From Dichloromethanomonas sp964477085 (lineage in GTDB: Bacteria; Bacillota; Desulfitobacteriia; Desulfitobacteriales; Syntrophobotulaceae): 62,010 bases of DNA. A model generated the notes under the pieces. The model made no database searches. It saw nothing but the letters and a program-made list of their open reading frames with translations, and was not told where the DNA came from. Positions 8,760 through 18,213 of the stretch are shown here, piece by piece (within the stretch, counting starts at the first letter, position 1; each line of letters opens with the position of its first letter). The stretch covers positions 1 to 62,010 of the forward strand of contig CAYZDF010000009.1 in NCBI GenBank assembly GCA_964477085.1. The letters are read 5' to 3'. A program made the translations under genes and the position numbers.

Positions 8760-8901
8760 TTGGTTACCTCAAATGCCGATTTTTTTAGCAAACGAAAAAC
8801 AGATTATGTAGGATAATTGTCTATTCTGACAAAATAGAAAATACCCGTATCAATATCATGTCGGACAGCCTTGCACACTTAAACAAATGACTTATCTCAG
8901 C

Positions 8902-8939
8902 AAAAAAGATACCCGAAAATTAATCTTTTTCGAGTATCT
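8902..8939 (-). terminator. Intrinsic terminator of the division operon, after ftsZ
   Basis: On the minus strand a 13-bp stem (AGATACTCGAAAA with TTTTCGGGTATCT, one G-U pair) with a 7-base loop is followed by six T. It lies about 115 bases after the ftsZ stop and before the spoIIG promoter. It therefore separates the vegetative division operon from the sporulation operon. The remaining 8760-9052 sequence holds no gene that I can support. Confidence 0.85.
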
Positions 8940-9052
8940 CTTTAATACATAGGCTTTGTTATCGAGGATTGATGATTTTTGAGTAGTTAGAAAACAAAAT
9001 GAAAGAATAAGGGGCTGCTACATTAAAAGTATTATTATTGATTTACTGCGTT

Positions 9053-10123
9053 TTATCTTCGGTACTTAAGAAAATTAGGAATATCAACATTATCCCTGAA
9101 CGGGTTATAATTATCATTCGTACTGCTTGCTGTTTCCTGATTGCCTTTAGGTTTCTTGATAGCAGCAGCACGTTGATCAAATCCTGTAGCGATTACAGTA
9201 ACCCTCAGGTCGTCTTTAAGGTTCTCATCGATTACCGCACCGAAGATAATATTGGCTTCCTGGTCCGCGGCTTCACCTACGATTTCTGAAGCTTCGTTTA
9301 CTTCCAATAAGGTCAAATTAGGACCACCTGTGATGTTTAAGAGAACACCCTTCGCACCTTCGATAGAAGTTTCCAGCAATGGGCTTGAGATCGCCTTTCT
9401 GGCTGCATCGACAGCTCTATTCTCACCGGAGGCCTGTCCAATACCCATGAGCGCAGAACCCGTATCCTGCATGATAGTTTTCACATCGGCAAAGTCCAGA
9501 TTGATCAGTCCTGGGATAGTGATTAAGTTGGAAATACCCTGGACACCTTGTAATAAGACATCATCAGCAATACGAAAAGCTTCCTGCACGGTTGTGTGTT
9601 TATCCACGACCTGCAACAACCGGTCATTAGGAATCGTAATCAAAGTATCCACCTTATCCCGTAATTCCAAGATACCTCTTTCCGCTTGCATGGCCCTTTT
9701 ACGGCCTTCAAAAGAAAAGGGCCTGGTAACGACACCCACAGTTAAGGCACCGACTTCCCTGGCTATTTCAGCCACAACGGGAGCAGCACCGGTTCCGGTT
9801 CCGCCTCCCATACCAGCGGCCACAAAAACCATATCGGCTCCAAGCAAAGACTTAGCAATCTCATCTCGACTCTCTTCAGCTGCATTATGGCCAATCTCAG
9901 GATTTGCACCTGCTCCAAGTCCTTTAGTCAGCTTAATGCCAATTTGTATCTTTTCAGCAGCACGAGACATTTGAAGCGCCTGAGCATCTGTGTTAATGCC
10001 GATAAATTCTACACCCTTGAGACCAGCGGAAATCATCCTATTGACAGCGTTATTACCTCCGCCACCAACACCAATAACCTTAATTCTTGCGAATTGAATA
10101 TCATCATTATCAAATTCAAGCAT
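9053..10123 (-). CDS. ftsZ: Cell division GTPase FtsZ
   Basis: Tubulin-like GTPase that forms the division ring. The product is 356 residues. The nucleotide-binding part shows VIGVGGGGNNAVNRMI near residue 15 and the tubulin signature GGGTGTGAAPVVAEIARE near residue 105. A variable linker after about residue 320 leads to a C-terminal tail (DNVDIPNFLKYRR) matching the conserved peptide that binds SepF, FtsA and other partners. It is the last gene of the division operon and ends at a strong terminator. In many Firmicutes ftsA precedes it; here sbp and ftsQ do. Confidence 0.98.
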   Translation of the reverse strand: MLEFDNDDIQFARIKVIGVGGGGNNAVNRMISAGLKGVEFIGINTDAQALQMSRAAEKIQIGIKLTKGLGAGANPEIGHNAAEESRDEIAKSLLGADMVFVAAGMGGGTGTGAAPVVAEIAREVGALTVGVVTRPFSFEGRKRAMQAERGILELRDKVDTLITIPNDRLLQVVDKHTTVQEAFRIADDVLLQGVQGISNLITIPGLINLDFADVKTIMQDTGSALMGIGQASGENRAVDAARKAISSPLLETSIEGAKGVLLNITGGPNLTLLEVNEASEIVGEAADQEANIIFGAVIDENLKDDLRVTVIATGFDQRAAAIKKPKGNQETASSTNDNYNPFRDNVDIPNFLKYRR

Positions 10124-10275
10124 CTTTTTTCCCCTGCCTCCTTAATCACATCGTCTTCTATTCCTCTATGGTAAATATTTTACCGAAAATCCGTAATCCA
10201 ACTATATTAATTTCTAGATAGTGATCAATTACTCCTCTTTTTCATGCCAATTCCTATAAAATATTTTTAATGCCT

Positions 10276-10620
10276 CTATCCTTTATGATGTTTGTTGATA
10301 ATGTGTCTGCGGATAATGCTGATATTCTGAAATAGTCTAGTGCCAAAAGCTACAACTGCAGCGAGATAGAGATCAACACCGATCCTGTCTCCAATAAAGG
10401 CTAACAGGCTGGCCATAATGATATTAACAAAAAAGCCACTTAGAAAAATCGTACTGTCAAAATACTCTTCCTGATAAGCTCGAATCCCCCCCATAACAGA
10501 GTCAAAAGCTACCAGAATAGCTACTGAGAAATACTTCGCATATTCAATCGGAATGTTAATTGGACTAACAAAACCGATAACTAATCCCAGGATTAGACCA
10601 AAGATCGGTAACCAAACCAT
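10276..10620 (-). CDS. sbp: Small basic membrane protein Sbp (DUF1290)
   Basis: A 114-residue membrane protein of the DUF1290 family, called small basic protein in Bacillus, where it also lies between divIB and ftsA-ftsZ. Three or four hydrophobic helices alternate with short loops. The conserved VAFDSVMGGIRA and GTRLFQNISIIRR segments are present, with a basic tail ending in KHHKG. Its function is unknown; its location suggests a division-linked role. It starts 13 bases after ftsQ ends. The 152-base gap to ftsZ holds no gene. Confidence 0.9.
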   Translation of the reverse strand: MVWLPIFGLILGLVIGFVSPINIPIEYAKYFSVAILVAFDSVMGGIRAYQEEYFDSTIFLSGFFVNIIMASLLAFIGDRIGVDLYLAAVVAFGTRLFQNISIIRRHIINKHHKG

Positions 10621-10633
10621 ATGATTTCCTCCG

Positions 10634-11359
10634 TTATCGTCCCAACACAGGTTTCCCTGCTGTCAGGTCAATATATTTAATCGCTTTCTCAACTGTTTGA
10701 TATTCTGTACTGTCTATCAGTTCTTTAAGGAGTTTCAATTTTGTGGAAAATTCATCACCATGACCGATGCGAACTTCAATTCCTGAAGTCAAATAGACAA
10801 ACACCTGTCCATCAGCAGCAATATGTATCTCTCCGATCAATTCCACCAGGTTTTCGGGAGTTTGTCCGATAAGAAGAAGACCTTTTTCCAACTGGGGATT
10901 CTCTAGCTTCTGACCAGGCCCAATCGTTTCGGGTACTTCGATACCGGTCAAGACTGGATGATCTTTTTTGGGCCAGGTTTCATGAAATCGAAGAATAATC
11001 CCCTGGGAATCCACCTCCACCATTCCATCTTTATTGAAAATTAGAGCAACCGGAACACGTTCTTGAATTTTTAAAACAAGTGTTGCCGGTAATTCTTTCT
11101 CTACTTTTACACTATCGACTAAAGGATGAAGTTTAATCTTTTGTGCCAAAGCCTCGGTATCAGCCAAAAAAAGATTCTCCCCTTTGATTGAGCCAATGAG
11201 CCTCAATACTTCATCCTCTGCGACGTTATTCAAGCCTATTGTATGGACATTTTTGACAGAGAAAAAATCAGACTTGGAAAACATAAAGAGCCCAATGGCC
11301 AAAAGGCAAATCAGCGCAGCGATATAAAGAAGTGATGTGTTGGGCTTTTTTTCTGACAA
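10634..11359 (-). CDS. ftsQ: Cell division protein FtsQ/DivIB
   Basis: Bitopic division protein of 241 residues that links FtsL, FtsB-like partners and wall synthesis at the septum. A cytoplasmic tail of about 10 residues precedes one transmembrane helix (about 11-28). A POTRA domain follows (FFSVKNVHTIGLNNVAEDEV onward), then the beta domain with GIEVPETIGPGQKLENPQLE. The start is TTG at 11357-11359 with AGGAGAG seven bases upstream. It sits between murA and sbp, as in Bacillus divIB. Confidence 0.92.
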   Translation of the reverse strand: MSEKKPNTSLLYIAALICLLAIGLFMFSKSDFFSVKNVHTIGLNNVAEDEVLRLIGSIKGENLFLADTEALAQKIKLHPLVDSVKVEKELPATLVLKIQERVPVALIFNKDGMVEVDSQGIILRFHETWPKKDHPVLTGIEVPETIGPGQKLENPQLEKGLLLIGQTPENLVELIGEIHIAADGQVFVYLTSGIEVRIGHGDEFSTKLKLLKELIDSTEYQTVEKAIKYIDLTAGKPVLGR

Positions 11360-11429
11360 TCCAATTCTCTCCTACCCTTGTCATTTCATTTATTTTACAA
11401 TATCTCTTTAGGATGGTGCAAACATTATT

Positions 11430-12695
11430 TTACAACTGCTTGACAACCCTCTGTAGTTTTGCTCCCAAATTGCGGTACTTCTCCTCTAAGTTCTCATATC
11501 CTCTGTCAATATGGTCAACCTTTTCCAGGACTGTACATTCTTCAGCCGCCAGAGCTGAAAGAAATAGCGCAGCTCCTGCCCGGAGGTCAGTCGCTTCGAC
11601 AAATGCACCTTCCAGTGTCGGAACGCCACAGATAACCGCCGCGCGTCCTTCAACTGTAATCCTCGCTCCCATTCTGACAAGTTCAGCTACATGCTGAAAA
11701 CGGTTTTCGAAGATGGTTTCTGTCACAATACTTGTACCATCGGCAACGGTCAACAACGCCAAGAACTGTGGCTGCATATCTGTGGGAAAGCCCGGATAGA
11801 CCAATGTTTTGATGTCAAGGGCTTTTAACCTTCCTGAATGCCGTACCCTAACACTATCCCCATTGGTGTTGATTTCTGCTCCTCCTTGGCGCAGCTTGGC
11901 AATAACAGGGCTGATATGTTCGGGGATCACATTTTCCACCGTAATATCTCCACCGGTCATGACAGCGGCAATCATATGGGTACCCGCTTCAATCCGGTCC
12001 GGAATAACAACATGTTCCGTTCCGGTTAACTTTTTAACTCCATCAATTCGGATAACATGAGTCCCTGCACCCCTCACCTTTGCTCCCATCTTATTCAAAA
12101 GGTTTTGAAGATCAACAATCTCCGGTTCTCGTGCTGCATTGCGGATCACGGTGGTGCCTTCCGCAAGTGCTGCAGCCGTCATGATATTTTCTGTTGCCCC
12201 CACACTGGGGATATCGAGGTAGATTTCCCCACCTTTCAGTTTCTCTGCTACAGCCTCAATATATCCGTGTTTCTCATGGATAGTGACGCCTAATTCCTTT
12301 AATCCTTTAATATGTTGGTCCATGGGTCTGGTTCCTATCGCACAGCCTCCGGGTCTGGAGATTTTTACTCTTCCATTTTTAGCAATCATGGGGCCCAAGA
12401 TGAGATTGGATGCTCTCATCTTTCTCATGAGTGCTTCATCCACGGTCGCTTCTTTCAGACCCAAGGTATCGATTAAAAGGTCGTTACCTTCAAATTGAGA
12501 TTTACATCCCAGGTTTGTTAGAACTTCAGTCATATGGACAATATCTGTTAGTCTGGGAACTCCCTGTAAGATAGTCTGCCCCTCAGCCATGATCGAAGCT
12601 GCGATCAAAGGTAAGGATGAATTCTTTGCTCCGCTTGTTCTTACACGGCCTTCCAGTCTTTGCTTTCCTGTTATGACATAACGATCCATCGTCAT
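11430..12695 (-). CDS. murA: UDP-N-acetylglucosamine 1-carboxyvinyltransferase MurA
   Basis: Cytoplasmic enzyme that transfers enolpyruvate from PEP to UDP-GlcNAc, the first committed step of peptidoglycan synthesis. 421 residues, full length. The SGAKNSSLPLIAA start and the loop RPGGCAIGTRP with the catalytic, fosfomycin-target Cys are visible, as is the YPGFPTDMQPQFLALLTVA block. ATG at 12693-12695 follows AGGAGGGGAC; a second ATG two codons in is possible. It directly follows the murB relic, so the next step (MurB) must be supplied from elsewhere. Confidence 0.97.
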   Translation of the reverse strand: MTMDRYVITGKQRLEGRVRTSGAKNSSLPLIAASIMAEGQTILQGVPRLTDIVHMTEVLTNLGCKSQFEGNDLLIDTLGLKEATVDEALMRKMRASNLILGPMIAKNGRVKISRPGGCAIGTRPMDQHIKGLKELGVTIHEKHGYIEAVAEKLKGGEIYLDIPSVGATENIMTAAALAEGTTVIRNAAREPEIVDLQNLLNKMGAKVRGAGTHVIRIDGVKKLTGTEHVVIPDRIEAGTHMIAAVMTGGDITVENVIPEHISPVIAKLRQGGAEINTNGDSVRVRHSGRLKALDIKTLVYPGFPTDMQPQFLALLTVADGTSIVTETIFENRFQHVAELVRMGARITVEGRAAVICGVPTLEGAFVEATDLRAGAALFLSALAAEECTVLEKVDHIDRGYENLEEKYRNLGAKLQRVVKQL

Positions 12696-12714
12696 GTCCC
12701 CTCCTCCTTTTGCA

Positions 12715-13092
12715 TTAGCCTGTAATCATTCGGATTTCGGTCTTTAATTCTACGCCATATTTGATGCTAATATCCTCCTAGATATCCTGGATAAGTCTCA
12801 AAACATCTACTGCTTTAGCCTCTCCCTAATTTACAATAAAGTTGTCATGTTTCTCCGATACCTGAGCATCTCCTCTAGAACGGCCTTTCCATCCGGCCTC
12901 TTCGATAAGCCGGGCAGCGGAATCTCCGGGGGTATTACGAAAGACACTTCCGGCATTCAGATAATCCAGAGGCTGCGTTGTTTTTCTTTTGGCCAAAAAA
13001 CTATTTCAGCTGTTCCGCCTATTCTCCAGGTATTAAGTTTCTTTAAAAGGGTAATTGTATTCAAGCTTACCCTTAAGTTGAGGTAAACTCAT
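12715..13092 (-). pseudogene. murB: Decayed murB (UDP-N-acetylenolpyruvoylglucosamine reductase) relic
   Basis: The minus strand keeps both ends of MurB but not the middle. ATG at 13090-13092 starts MSLPQLKGKLEYNYPFKET. A +1 frameshift near 13035 moves the reading to NTWRIGGTAEIVFWPKEK, the FAD-domain start. Near 12990 the sequence jumps, in another frame, to TQPLDYLNAGSVFRNTPGD and on to DAQVSEKHDNFIVN, the MurB C-terminal domain. Roughly 165 codons are missing. Two in-frame TAG codons (12826-12828 and 12778-12780) interrupt the tail, which ends KTEIRMITG-stop at 12715. The location between murG and murA is the normal murB place. Confidence 0.9.
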
Positions 13093-13195
13093 TATGTTCC
13101 ACTCCAGGCTATTCATTTCAGCTCCCTATGTACGAATTAACTTTCTTCCCCCTTTCTCTACTGCATATGTTATGCATGAAAGAGAGACTGTGTGA

Positions 13196-13228
13196 AAAGT
13201 CAAAAGGCTTGTCCCCAGTGACAAGGCT
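13196..13228 (-). terminator. Possible weak terminator after murG
   Basis: On the minus strand a stem of 6 bp plus 2 bp around one mismatch (AGGCCTTGTC-like arm with GACAAGCCT) is followed by the interrupted T tract TTTTGACTTTT. It lies just after the murG stop and before the murB relic. If active it would split the division cluster here. The stem is short and the T run broken, so this is tentative. Confidence 0.4.
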
Positions 13229-13235
13229 CTAAAAC

Positions 13236-14345
13236 CTATCTCCAAGCTGTTTGGAGACAGAGACTGAGGATTCTATCTAAGGCACCAGGACAAAATACTT
13301 CTTTAGCCCTGGTGGCCATTTGTTCCAATTTAGAATCATCGAAGATTATCTTTTGAAGGTTTTCCCAAAGAATCTCTACACTGAGTTCCTGATCAAGTAT
13401 CATACAGGCAGCACCTTGGTTCTCAAAGGCTTTCGCATTATACTCTTGATGATTTTCAGCTGCATATGGGTACGGAATAAGGATACTCGCTTTCCCTGCT
13501 GCGGAAAGCTCGGCCAGGGTTGTCGCACCAGCTCTGCAAATACAGAGATCAGCGCAAGCAAGTGCCTCCGGCATGTTTTTAATATAGGGCACAACTTTCC
13601 ATTCAGGTTTTTGCCAGTTGATCTGTTGGGTTCCTAATTCTTTGATGATGGTTTCATAGGTTGCAGTTCCCGTAGCCCAAATAAGTTGGATCTCGGGGTG
13701 GCTTTTCAATTGTTTTAATACTCCGATCAAGGCTTTGTTAATGCTTAATGCTCCTCTGCTCCCGCCTGTTACCAAAAGAGTTCTCTTTTCAGGGTTCAGA
13801 CTGAATTGAGCCGCCGCTTTTTTTCTGTCAATCTTGCCGATTTCATCTCTGACAGGAAGCCCCACAACTTTAACTTTACTCTTGTCAGAAAAATACGGCT
13901 CACTTTCTGGAAAACTCAGCATCACATTCTTAACAAACCGGGATAAAAACCTATTGGTTTTCCCGGGTAGTGCATTCTGTTCATGAAGTAGTGCAGGGAT
14001 TCCAAATAAAGCCGCTGTCAAAACAACTGGCCCAGAGACATAACCCCCTGTTCCCACCACAAGATCAGGTTTAAATTCCTTTAAAACCTTTTTCGTTTCC
14101 CATAAGGCTTTCACGTTAAAAAACACCGTCTGGAAAGTTTCTATACTCATTTTGCGGGGCAATCCTTTACCGGATATCCCCATAAATTCAAGACCATTTT
14201 CTGATACCAGCTTTGCTTCCATACCTTCCCGTGTTCCAACATAAAGAACTTCGAGATTATTTAATCTTTCAAGTAATCCCTTGGCTACAGCCATAGCTGG
14301 ATAGATATGTCCACCTGTTCCGCCTCCGGTAACGATAACCCGCAA
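13236..14345 (-). CDS. murG: Undecaprenyl-PP-MurNAc-pentapeptide GlcNAc transferase MurG
   Basis: Peripheral membrane glycosyltransferase that converts lipid I to lipid II. 369 residues. The N-domain glycine loop GGGTGGHIYPAMAVA is at the start; the second glycine loop (VTGGSRGALSINKAL) and the donor-site region CRAGATTLAELSAAGKASILIP are present. The start is TTG (14343-14345), immediately after the ftsW stop and 7 bases after GGAGG, so the two genes abut. Order ftsW-murG is typical of Firmicutes. Confidence 0.97.
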   Translation of the reverse strand: MRVIVTGGGTGGHIYPAMAVAKGLLERLNNLEVLYVGTREGMEAKLVSENGLEFMGISGKGLPRKMSIETFQTVFFNVKALWETKKVLKEFKPDLVVGTGGYVSGPVVLTAALFGIPALLHEQNALPGKTNRFLSRFVKNVMLSFPESEPYFSDKSKVKVVGLPVRDEIGKIDRKKAAAQFSLNPEKRTLLVTGGSRGALSINKALIGVLKQLKSHPEIQLIWATGTATYETIIKELGTQQINWQKPEWKVVPYIKNMPEALACADLCICRAGATTLAELSAAGKASILIPYPYAAENHQEYNAKAFENQGAACMILDQELSVEILWENLQKIIFDDSKLEQMATRAKEVFCPGALDRILSLCLQTAWR

Positions 14346-15458
14346 TTAAAAAACCTCCTCAGATGTTCCTGCCGCTGAGATATTGAGTAATAGTCCCGCC
14401 CCTACCATGGTAAATAACAGGGAGGTACCTCCATAACTTAAAAATGGAAGGGTAATACCCGTAACCGGAAGAACTCCTGTTACGACTCCCATGTTAATCA
14501 TTGCCTGAATACCGATTAAAGAAGTTAATCCTACTGCAAAGAGTCCCAGAAAGGTATTGGGTGCGTTGATCGCAGCTCTGAAGCCTCGCCAAATAAAAAT
14601 GAAAAACAAGAGAACTACGAGTGAGGCACCGATGAAACCAAGTTCTTCTCCGATCATAGCGAAGATAAAATCGGTATGATTTTCCGGCAGGTATAAGAAT
14701 TTTTGTCTGCTCTGACCTAACCCTAATCCAAATAAACCTCCAGGGCCCAATGCCAGCAAAGACTGAATGGTCTGGTACCCTTTCCCCGAAGGGTCGGCCC
14801 AGGGATCAAGAAAGGCAAATATTCTGCGCATCCTGTATGGTGCAGCGATAATAGCGGCAACAACCAACCCTACTCCAGCGAAACCTAAACCCACCATATG
14901 CCACATCTTGGCCCCAACAGCCAACAACATAAAGAAAATTGTGGCTGCAATGACAAGCGTTGTTCCCAGATCGGGTTGAAGCATAATCAAGGCACATACG
15001 ACTCCCAGCAGAGCTAGGGAAGGAATGATCCCTTTACGAAATGACTTGATGCTATAGGGATCATACGAAAGAAATCTCGCCATGGTCAGAACCATCGCTA
15101 ATTTTATCACTTCCGATGGCTGGATTGACAATGGCCCTAATCCGATCCAACGCTGTGCTCCATTTACGGTTTTCCCGATTCCGGGTATTTTGACCAAAAT
15201 GAGCAGCAAAAGAGCAGCGTAGAGTATCGGCTTCGCCCACTTGTAAAGGAACCGCCAATCCAAGGCCAATGCTATGGTCATTGCTATCAGCCCGAGGGCT
15301 ACCCACACCAGTTCTGCTTTAAAATAATGATAGGGATCCTCATAGTATAGATAGCCTTTGACGGCACTGGAGCTATAGGTCATAATCACCCCGATCAGCA
15401 ACAGGGTGAGGATAACTCCTAAAAGCACTGGATCAACCTTCCGGTATTTTGTAATCAC
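14346..15458 (-). CDS. ftsW: SEDS-family glycosyltransferase FtsW/SpoVE
   Basis: Polytopic membrane protein (about ten helices, 370 residues) of the SEDS family, which polymerises lipid II together with a class B PBP. Motifs include NGAQRWIGLGPLSIQPSE, the PDLGTTLVI segment, GLGLGQSRQKFLYLPENHTD and the C-terminal LPFLSYGGTSLLF. In Bacillus the gene at this place is spoVE, with ftsW elsewhere; only one SEDS gene lies in this window, so it may act in vegetative division, in the spore cortex or in both. Confidence 0.93.
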   Translation of the reverse strand: MITKYRKVDPVLLGVILTLLLIGVIMTYSSSAVKGYLYYEDPYHYFKAELVWVALGLIAMTIALALDWRFLYKWAKPILYAALLLLILVKIPGIGKTVNGAQRWIGLGPLSIQPSEVIKLAMVLTMARFLSYDPYSIKSFRKGIIPSLALLGVVCALIMLQPDLGTTLVIAATIFFMLLAVGAKMWHMVGLGFAGVGLVVAAIIAAPYRMRRIFAFLDPWADPSGKGYQTIQSLLALGPGGLFGLGLGQSRQKFLYLPENHTDFIFAMIGEELGFIGASLVVLLFFIFIWRGFRAAINAPNTFLGLFAVGLTSLIGIQAMINMGVVTGVLPVTGITLPFLSYGGTSLLFTMVGAGLLLNISAAGTSEEVF

Positions 15459-15478
15459 TTAGCTACCCCCTCTTAAAA

Positions 15479-16843
15479 TCAATAGGGCTCGCTATAATGC
15501 TTACGCACTAACTCCTTAAACAATTCCCCTCTTTCTTCATAACTTTTAAACATATCCCAACTTGTACAAGCAGGGGAGAGTAATACAACATCTCCGGCTA
15601 TAGCTTCACCGATGGCTTTCTGTACACAATCCTCAAAGCTCGTTGCTCCAAGTATTTTGGCGATCCCCAATCGCCGTGCTAAAGGCTCCATCTCTTCCGA
15701 AGCCTGACCGACCAGGACAAGACTTTTGACCCTCTTCTTCGCTTCCTCTAAAAACTCCGTCATGTCCAAGCCTTTATTCTTTCCGCCTGCGATCAGGACG
15801 ATAGGTTCATTATAAGATTGAAGTGCTTTGATGGATGAATCCGGATTGGTCCCTTTGGAGTCATTGATGTAAAGAATCCCATCAAATATTCCTACTATTT
15901 CCTGTCGATGTTTGACGGGTTGAAAGGTTTTGAGCACCTTCCGAATCATCTCCATATCCAAGCCTAAGGCCAAAGCGGCAACTATCGCAGCCATAGCATT
16001 TTCGATATTGTGATTACCTCTTATTAACAGTTCCTTACGGTTGATAACGCGAACTACTTGTCCGGAGCTTCTCAGAACAATATCTTCACCATCCAGACTC
16101 ATACCATCAGCCAATTGCTCCTTCAGGCTGAAATAGACGATGCGGGCTTTGGTTAAGGGAGAGAAATCTCTTACCATCTTATCATCCCAGTTTAACACCG
16201 CCAGATCCTGCTCAGTCTGGTTCTCCAGGATTCTGGCTTTAGCTCTTGCATAGTTCTCCATCGTTTCATGTCGGTCAAGATGATCGGGTGTTAAATTCAA
16301 AATGATAGCGATATTCACTCTCAGCTTTTCAATAAATTCCAATTGAAAGCTGGATAATTCAGCTACTACGATACTTTCATCAGGTAGATCATCAACCTGA
16401 CTGCTGAGGGCTATCCCTATATTACCTGCCACCAGTGTTGGTTTTCCTGTCTCTTTAGCTAACTGGCCGACGAGAGTGGTCGTGGTCGTTTTGCCATTGC
16501 TTCCGGTCACTGCGATAATCAAGGAACGTGTCTCATGCAGGGCTAGTTCTATTTCACTCCAAAGGGGTATTCCTCTCTGCGCAGCTTCTTGAATAAAAGA
16601 CAGTTTTGGGGATACTCCAGGAGAAAGCACCAGCAAACGAGGCTGAAGAAGCTTAATATCAGGCTCTCGCTCCAGAATCAGGTGCTCATCATCGATATGG
16701 ATTTTCTCTATCCCCTTCAATTTCTCCTTAGGCTGCATATCCGTGAGAAAAACTTCTGCTCCCACGCGCAGAAGCTTCTCAGCTGCAGCTAAGCCACTTC
16801 GACCGGCACCCACTACCAGTACTTTCAGACCTGTATAATCCAT
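15479..16843 (-). CDS. murD: UDP-MurNAc-L-alanine--D-glutamate ligase MurD
   Basis: Cytoplasmic ATP-dependent ligase that adds D-glutamate to UDP-MurNAc-L-Ala. About 454 residues. The N-terminal Rossmann-like domain begins VLVVGAGRSGLAAAEKL; the ATP loop is VTGSNGKTTTTTLVG; NHNIENAMAA and NDSKGTNPDSSIKAL mark the central domain. I chose ATG at 16841-16843 with GGGAGGAT seven bases upstream rather than the GTG at 16864. It follows mraY and precedes ftsW. Confidence 0.97.
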   Translation of the reverse strand: MDYTGLKVLVVGAGRSGLAAAEKLLRVGAEVFLTDMQPKEKLKGIEKIHIDDEHLILEREPDIKLLQPRLLVLSPGVSPKLSFIQEAAQRGIPLWSEIELALHETRSLIIAVTGSNGKTTTTTLVGQLAKETGKPTLVAGNIGIALSSQVDDLPDESIVVAELSSFQLEFIEKLRVNIAIILNLTPDHLDRHETMENYARAKARILENQTEQDLAVLNWDDKMVRDFSPLTKARIVYFSLKEQLADGMSLDGEDIVLRSSGQVVRVINRKELLIRGNHNIENAMAAIVAALALGLDMEMIRKVLKTFQPVKHRQEIVGIFDGILYINDSKGTNPDSSIKALQSYNEPIVLIAGGKNKGLDMTEFLEEAKKRVKSLVLVGQASEEMEPLARRLGIAKILGATSFEDCVQKAIGEAIAGDVVLLSPACTSWDMFKSYEERGELFKELVRKHYSEPY

Positions 16844-16923
16844 TGCTATCCTCCCAATCTGCACAAATCCAAATTCCGATATAATTCACATCTCCATAAG
16901 TACTTTCCTAAAGCCACTAATCA

Positions 16924-17931
16924 TCAACCAAGCATCAACGAAAATGAGATCACACCAACCAAAGCGAAAAGAGCAGAAGCTATCCAGAATACCCGTACCA
17001 CTTTCTTCTCGCTCCAGCCGCCTAACTCAAAGTGGTGATGGAGCGGACTCATTCTGAAAATCCGTTTGCCTCGGGTCTGGAAAGATACGATTTGAATAAT
17101 GACAGATAGTACCTCAAGGACATAAACTCCTCCCAGGATGATGAGTACCAATTCACTCTTACTTAAGATAGCAAGTCCCGCTAAGGCACCTCCGAGTGCC
17201 AATGAACCGCAATCTCCCATAAAAATTCTGGCAGGATGAAGATTAAAACGCAAAAAGCCGATACAACCTCCCACTAAGGCAGCGGCAAAAACAGGGAGAT
17301 CACTGGCATGTACTGCAACTCCTGAAAGAAAACCTGTTTTAATGGCAAGAAGTGAAATCAGAATATAACCTACACCTGAAAACACCGTACAACCGGCCGC
17401 TAAGCCGTCTAAACCATCAGTTAAGTTAACGGCATTGGTAGCACTGACCACAACTAAGGCTACCAGCGGATAATATAGAATCCCCAGATTGATTTCCACA
17501 GAAGTAAAAGGTATCCCAATGACCGTGCCTCTTCCCAAAAAAACAGCAGAAATACCTGCCATGATCAAGGCCAGTAAAAATTGAGCTGCTAATTTTTGTT
17601 TGGCTCTTAAGCCCAAATTATTCCGCTTGATGACTTTAAGGAAATCATCCAGGAATCCGACAAAGCCAAATCCCAGTGTCACACCAAGCAAAGTCAGCAA
17701 ACCGGGCGAATAGGGCCTTTCTGCCATCAACAGCACCGCAGCAATAATCCCGCAAAGAAAGATAAGACCTCCGATGGTCGGTGTACCCGCCTTGGATAGG
17801 TGTCTTTGAGGACCATCATCCCGGATGCTTTGACCGAACTTCAATACTCTGAGAACCGGGATCAAAAAAGGTCCAATGATAAGGCTTATCAGCAGGGCAA
17901 TCCCTACCGTCATAAAGATTTTTTCCGTCAC
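16924..17931 (-). CDS. mraY: Phospho-MurNAc-pentapeptide transferase MraY
   Basis: Polytopic membrane enzyme (about ten helices, 335 residues) that links phospho-MurNAc-pentapeptide to undecaprenyl phosphate, forming lipid I. Signature segments are GTPTIGGLIFL, the NAVNLTDGLDGLAAG aspartate motif, RIFMGDCGSLALGG and the SPLHHHFELGGWSE histidine motif. The likely start is GTG at 17929-17931 behind AAAGGA. The 282 bases between it and murF hold no recognisable gene or clear signal. Confidence 0.97.
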   Translation of the reverse strand: MTEKIFMTVGIALLISLIIGPFLIPVLRVLKFGQSIRDDGPQRHLSKAGTPTIGGLIFLCGIIAAVLLMAERPYSPGLLTLLGVTLGFGFVGFLDDFLKVIKRNNLGLRAKQKLAAQFLLALIMAGISAVFLGRGTVIGIPFTSVEINLGILYYPLVALVVVSATNAVNLTDGLDGLAAGCTVFSGVGYILISLLAIKTGFLSGVAVHASDLPVFAAALVGGCIGFLRFNLHPARIFMGDCGSLALGGALAGLAILSKSELVLIILGGVYVLEVLSVIIQIVSFQTRGKRIFRMSPLHHHFELGGWSEKKVVRVFWIASALFALVGVISFSLMLG

Positions 17932-18213
17932 TTCTTGAATATTCCTTTCTTCACAGGGTACCTTGATGCAGTATATGCATACGCTTTTCCCTTATTTCAC
18001 AATCGGCCGGAAAAATCTGTTACCCTTATTTTATCCGGTAAATACTTGTTCCAAACTTGTAATTTATCAGAAACTTGATAATAAATTGTTGTTTCTAGAA
18101 GCAAATTTAATAAAATAATATCTTATGAGTGTTTACCGCACAATAATCCATATACGCAGATAGTCGAACTAACCATTATTGTTACTAAGAATTAGAATAA
18201 GTTGTGAGATGGG

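Noticed and set aside
9252..9974. A 240-codon open frame on the + strand opposite ftsZ
   Set aside because: It is the reverse complement of a highly conserved gene, has a Ser/Pro/Ala-rich composition typical of antisense frames and no ribosome-binding site.
12778..12828. Two in-frame TAG codons in murB as pyrrolysine or readthrough sites
   Set aside because: The same gene also has a frameshift and a large internal deletion, so recoding could not restore MurB; decay is the simpler reading.
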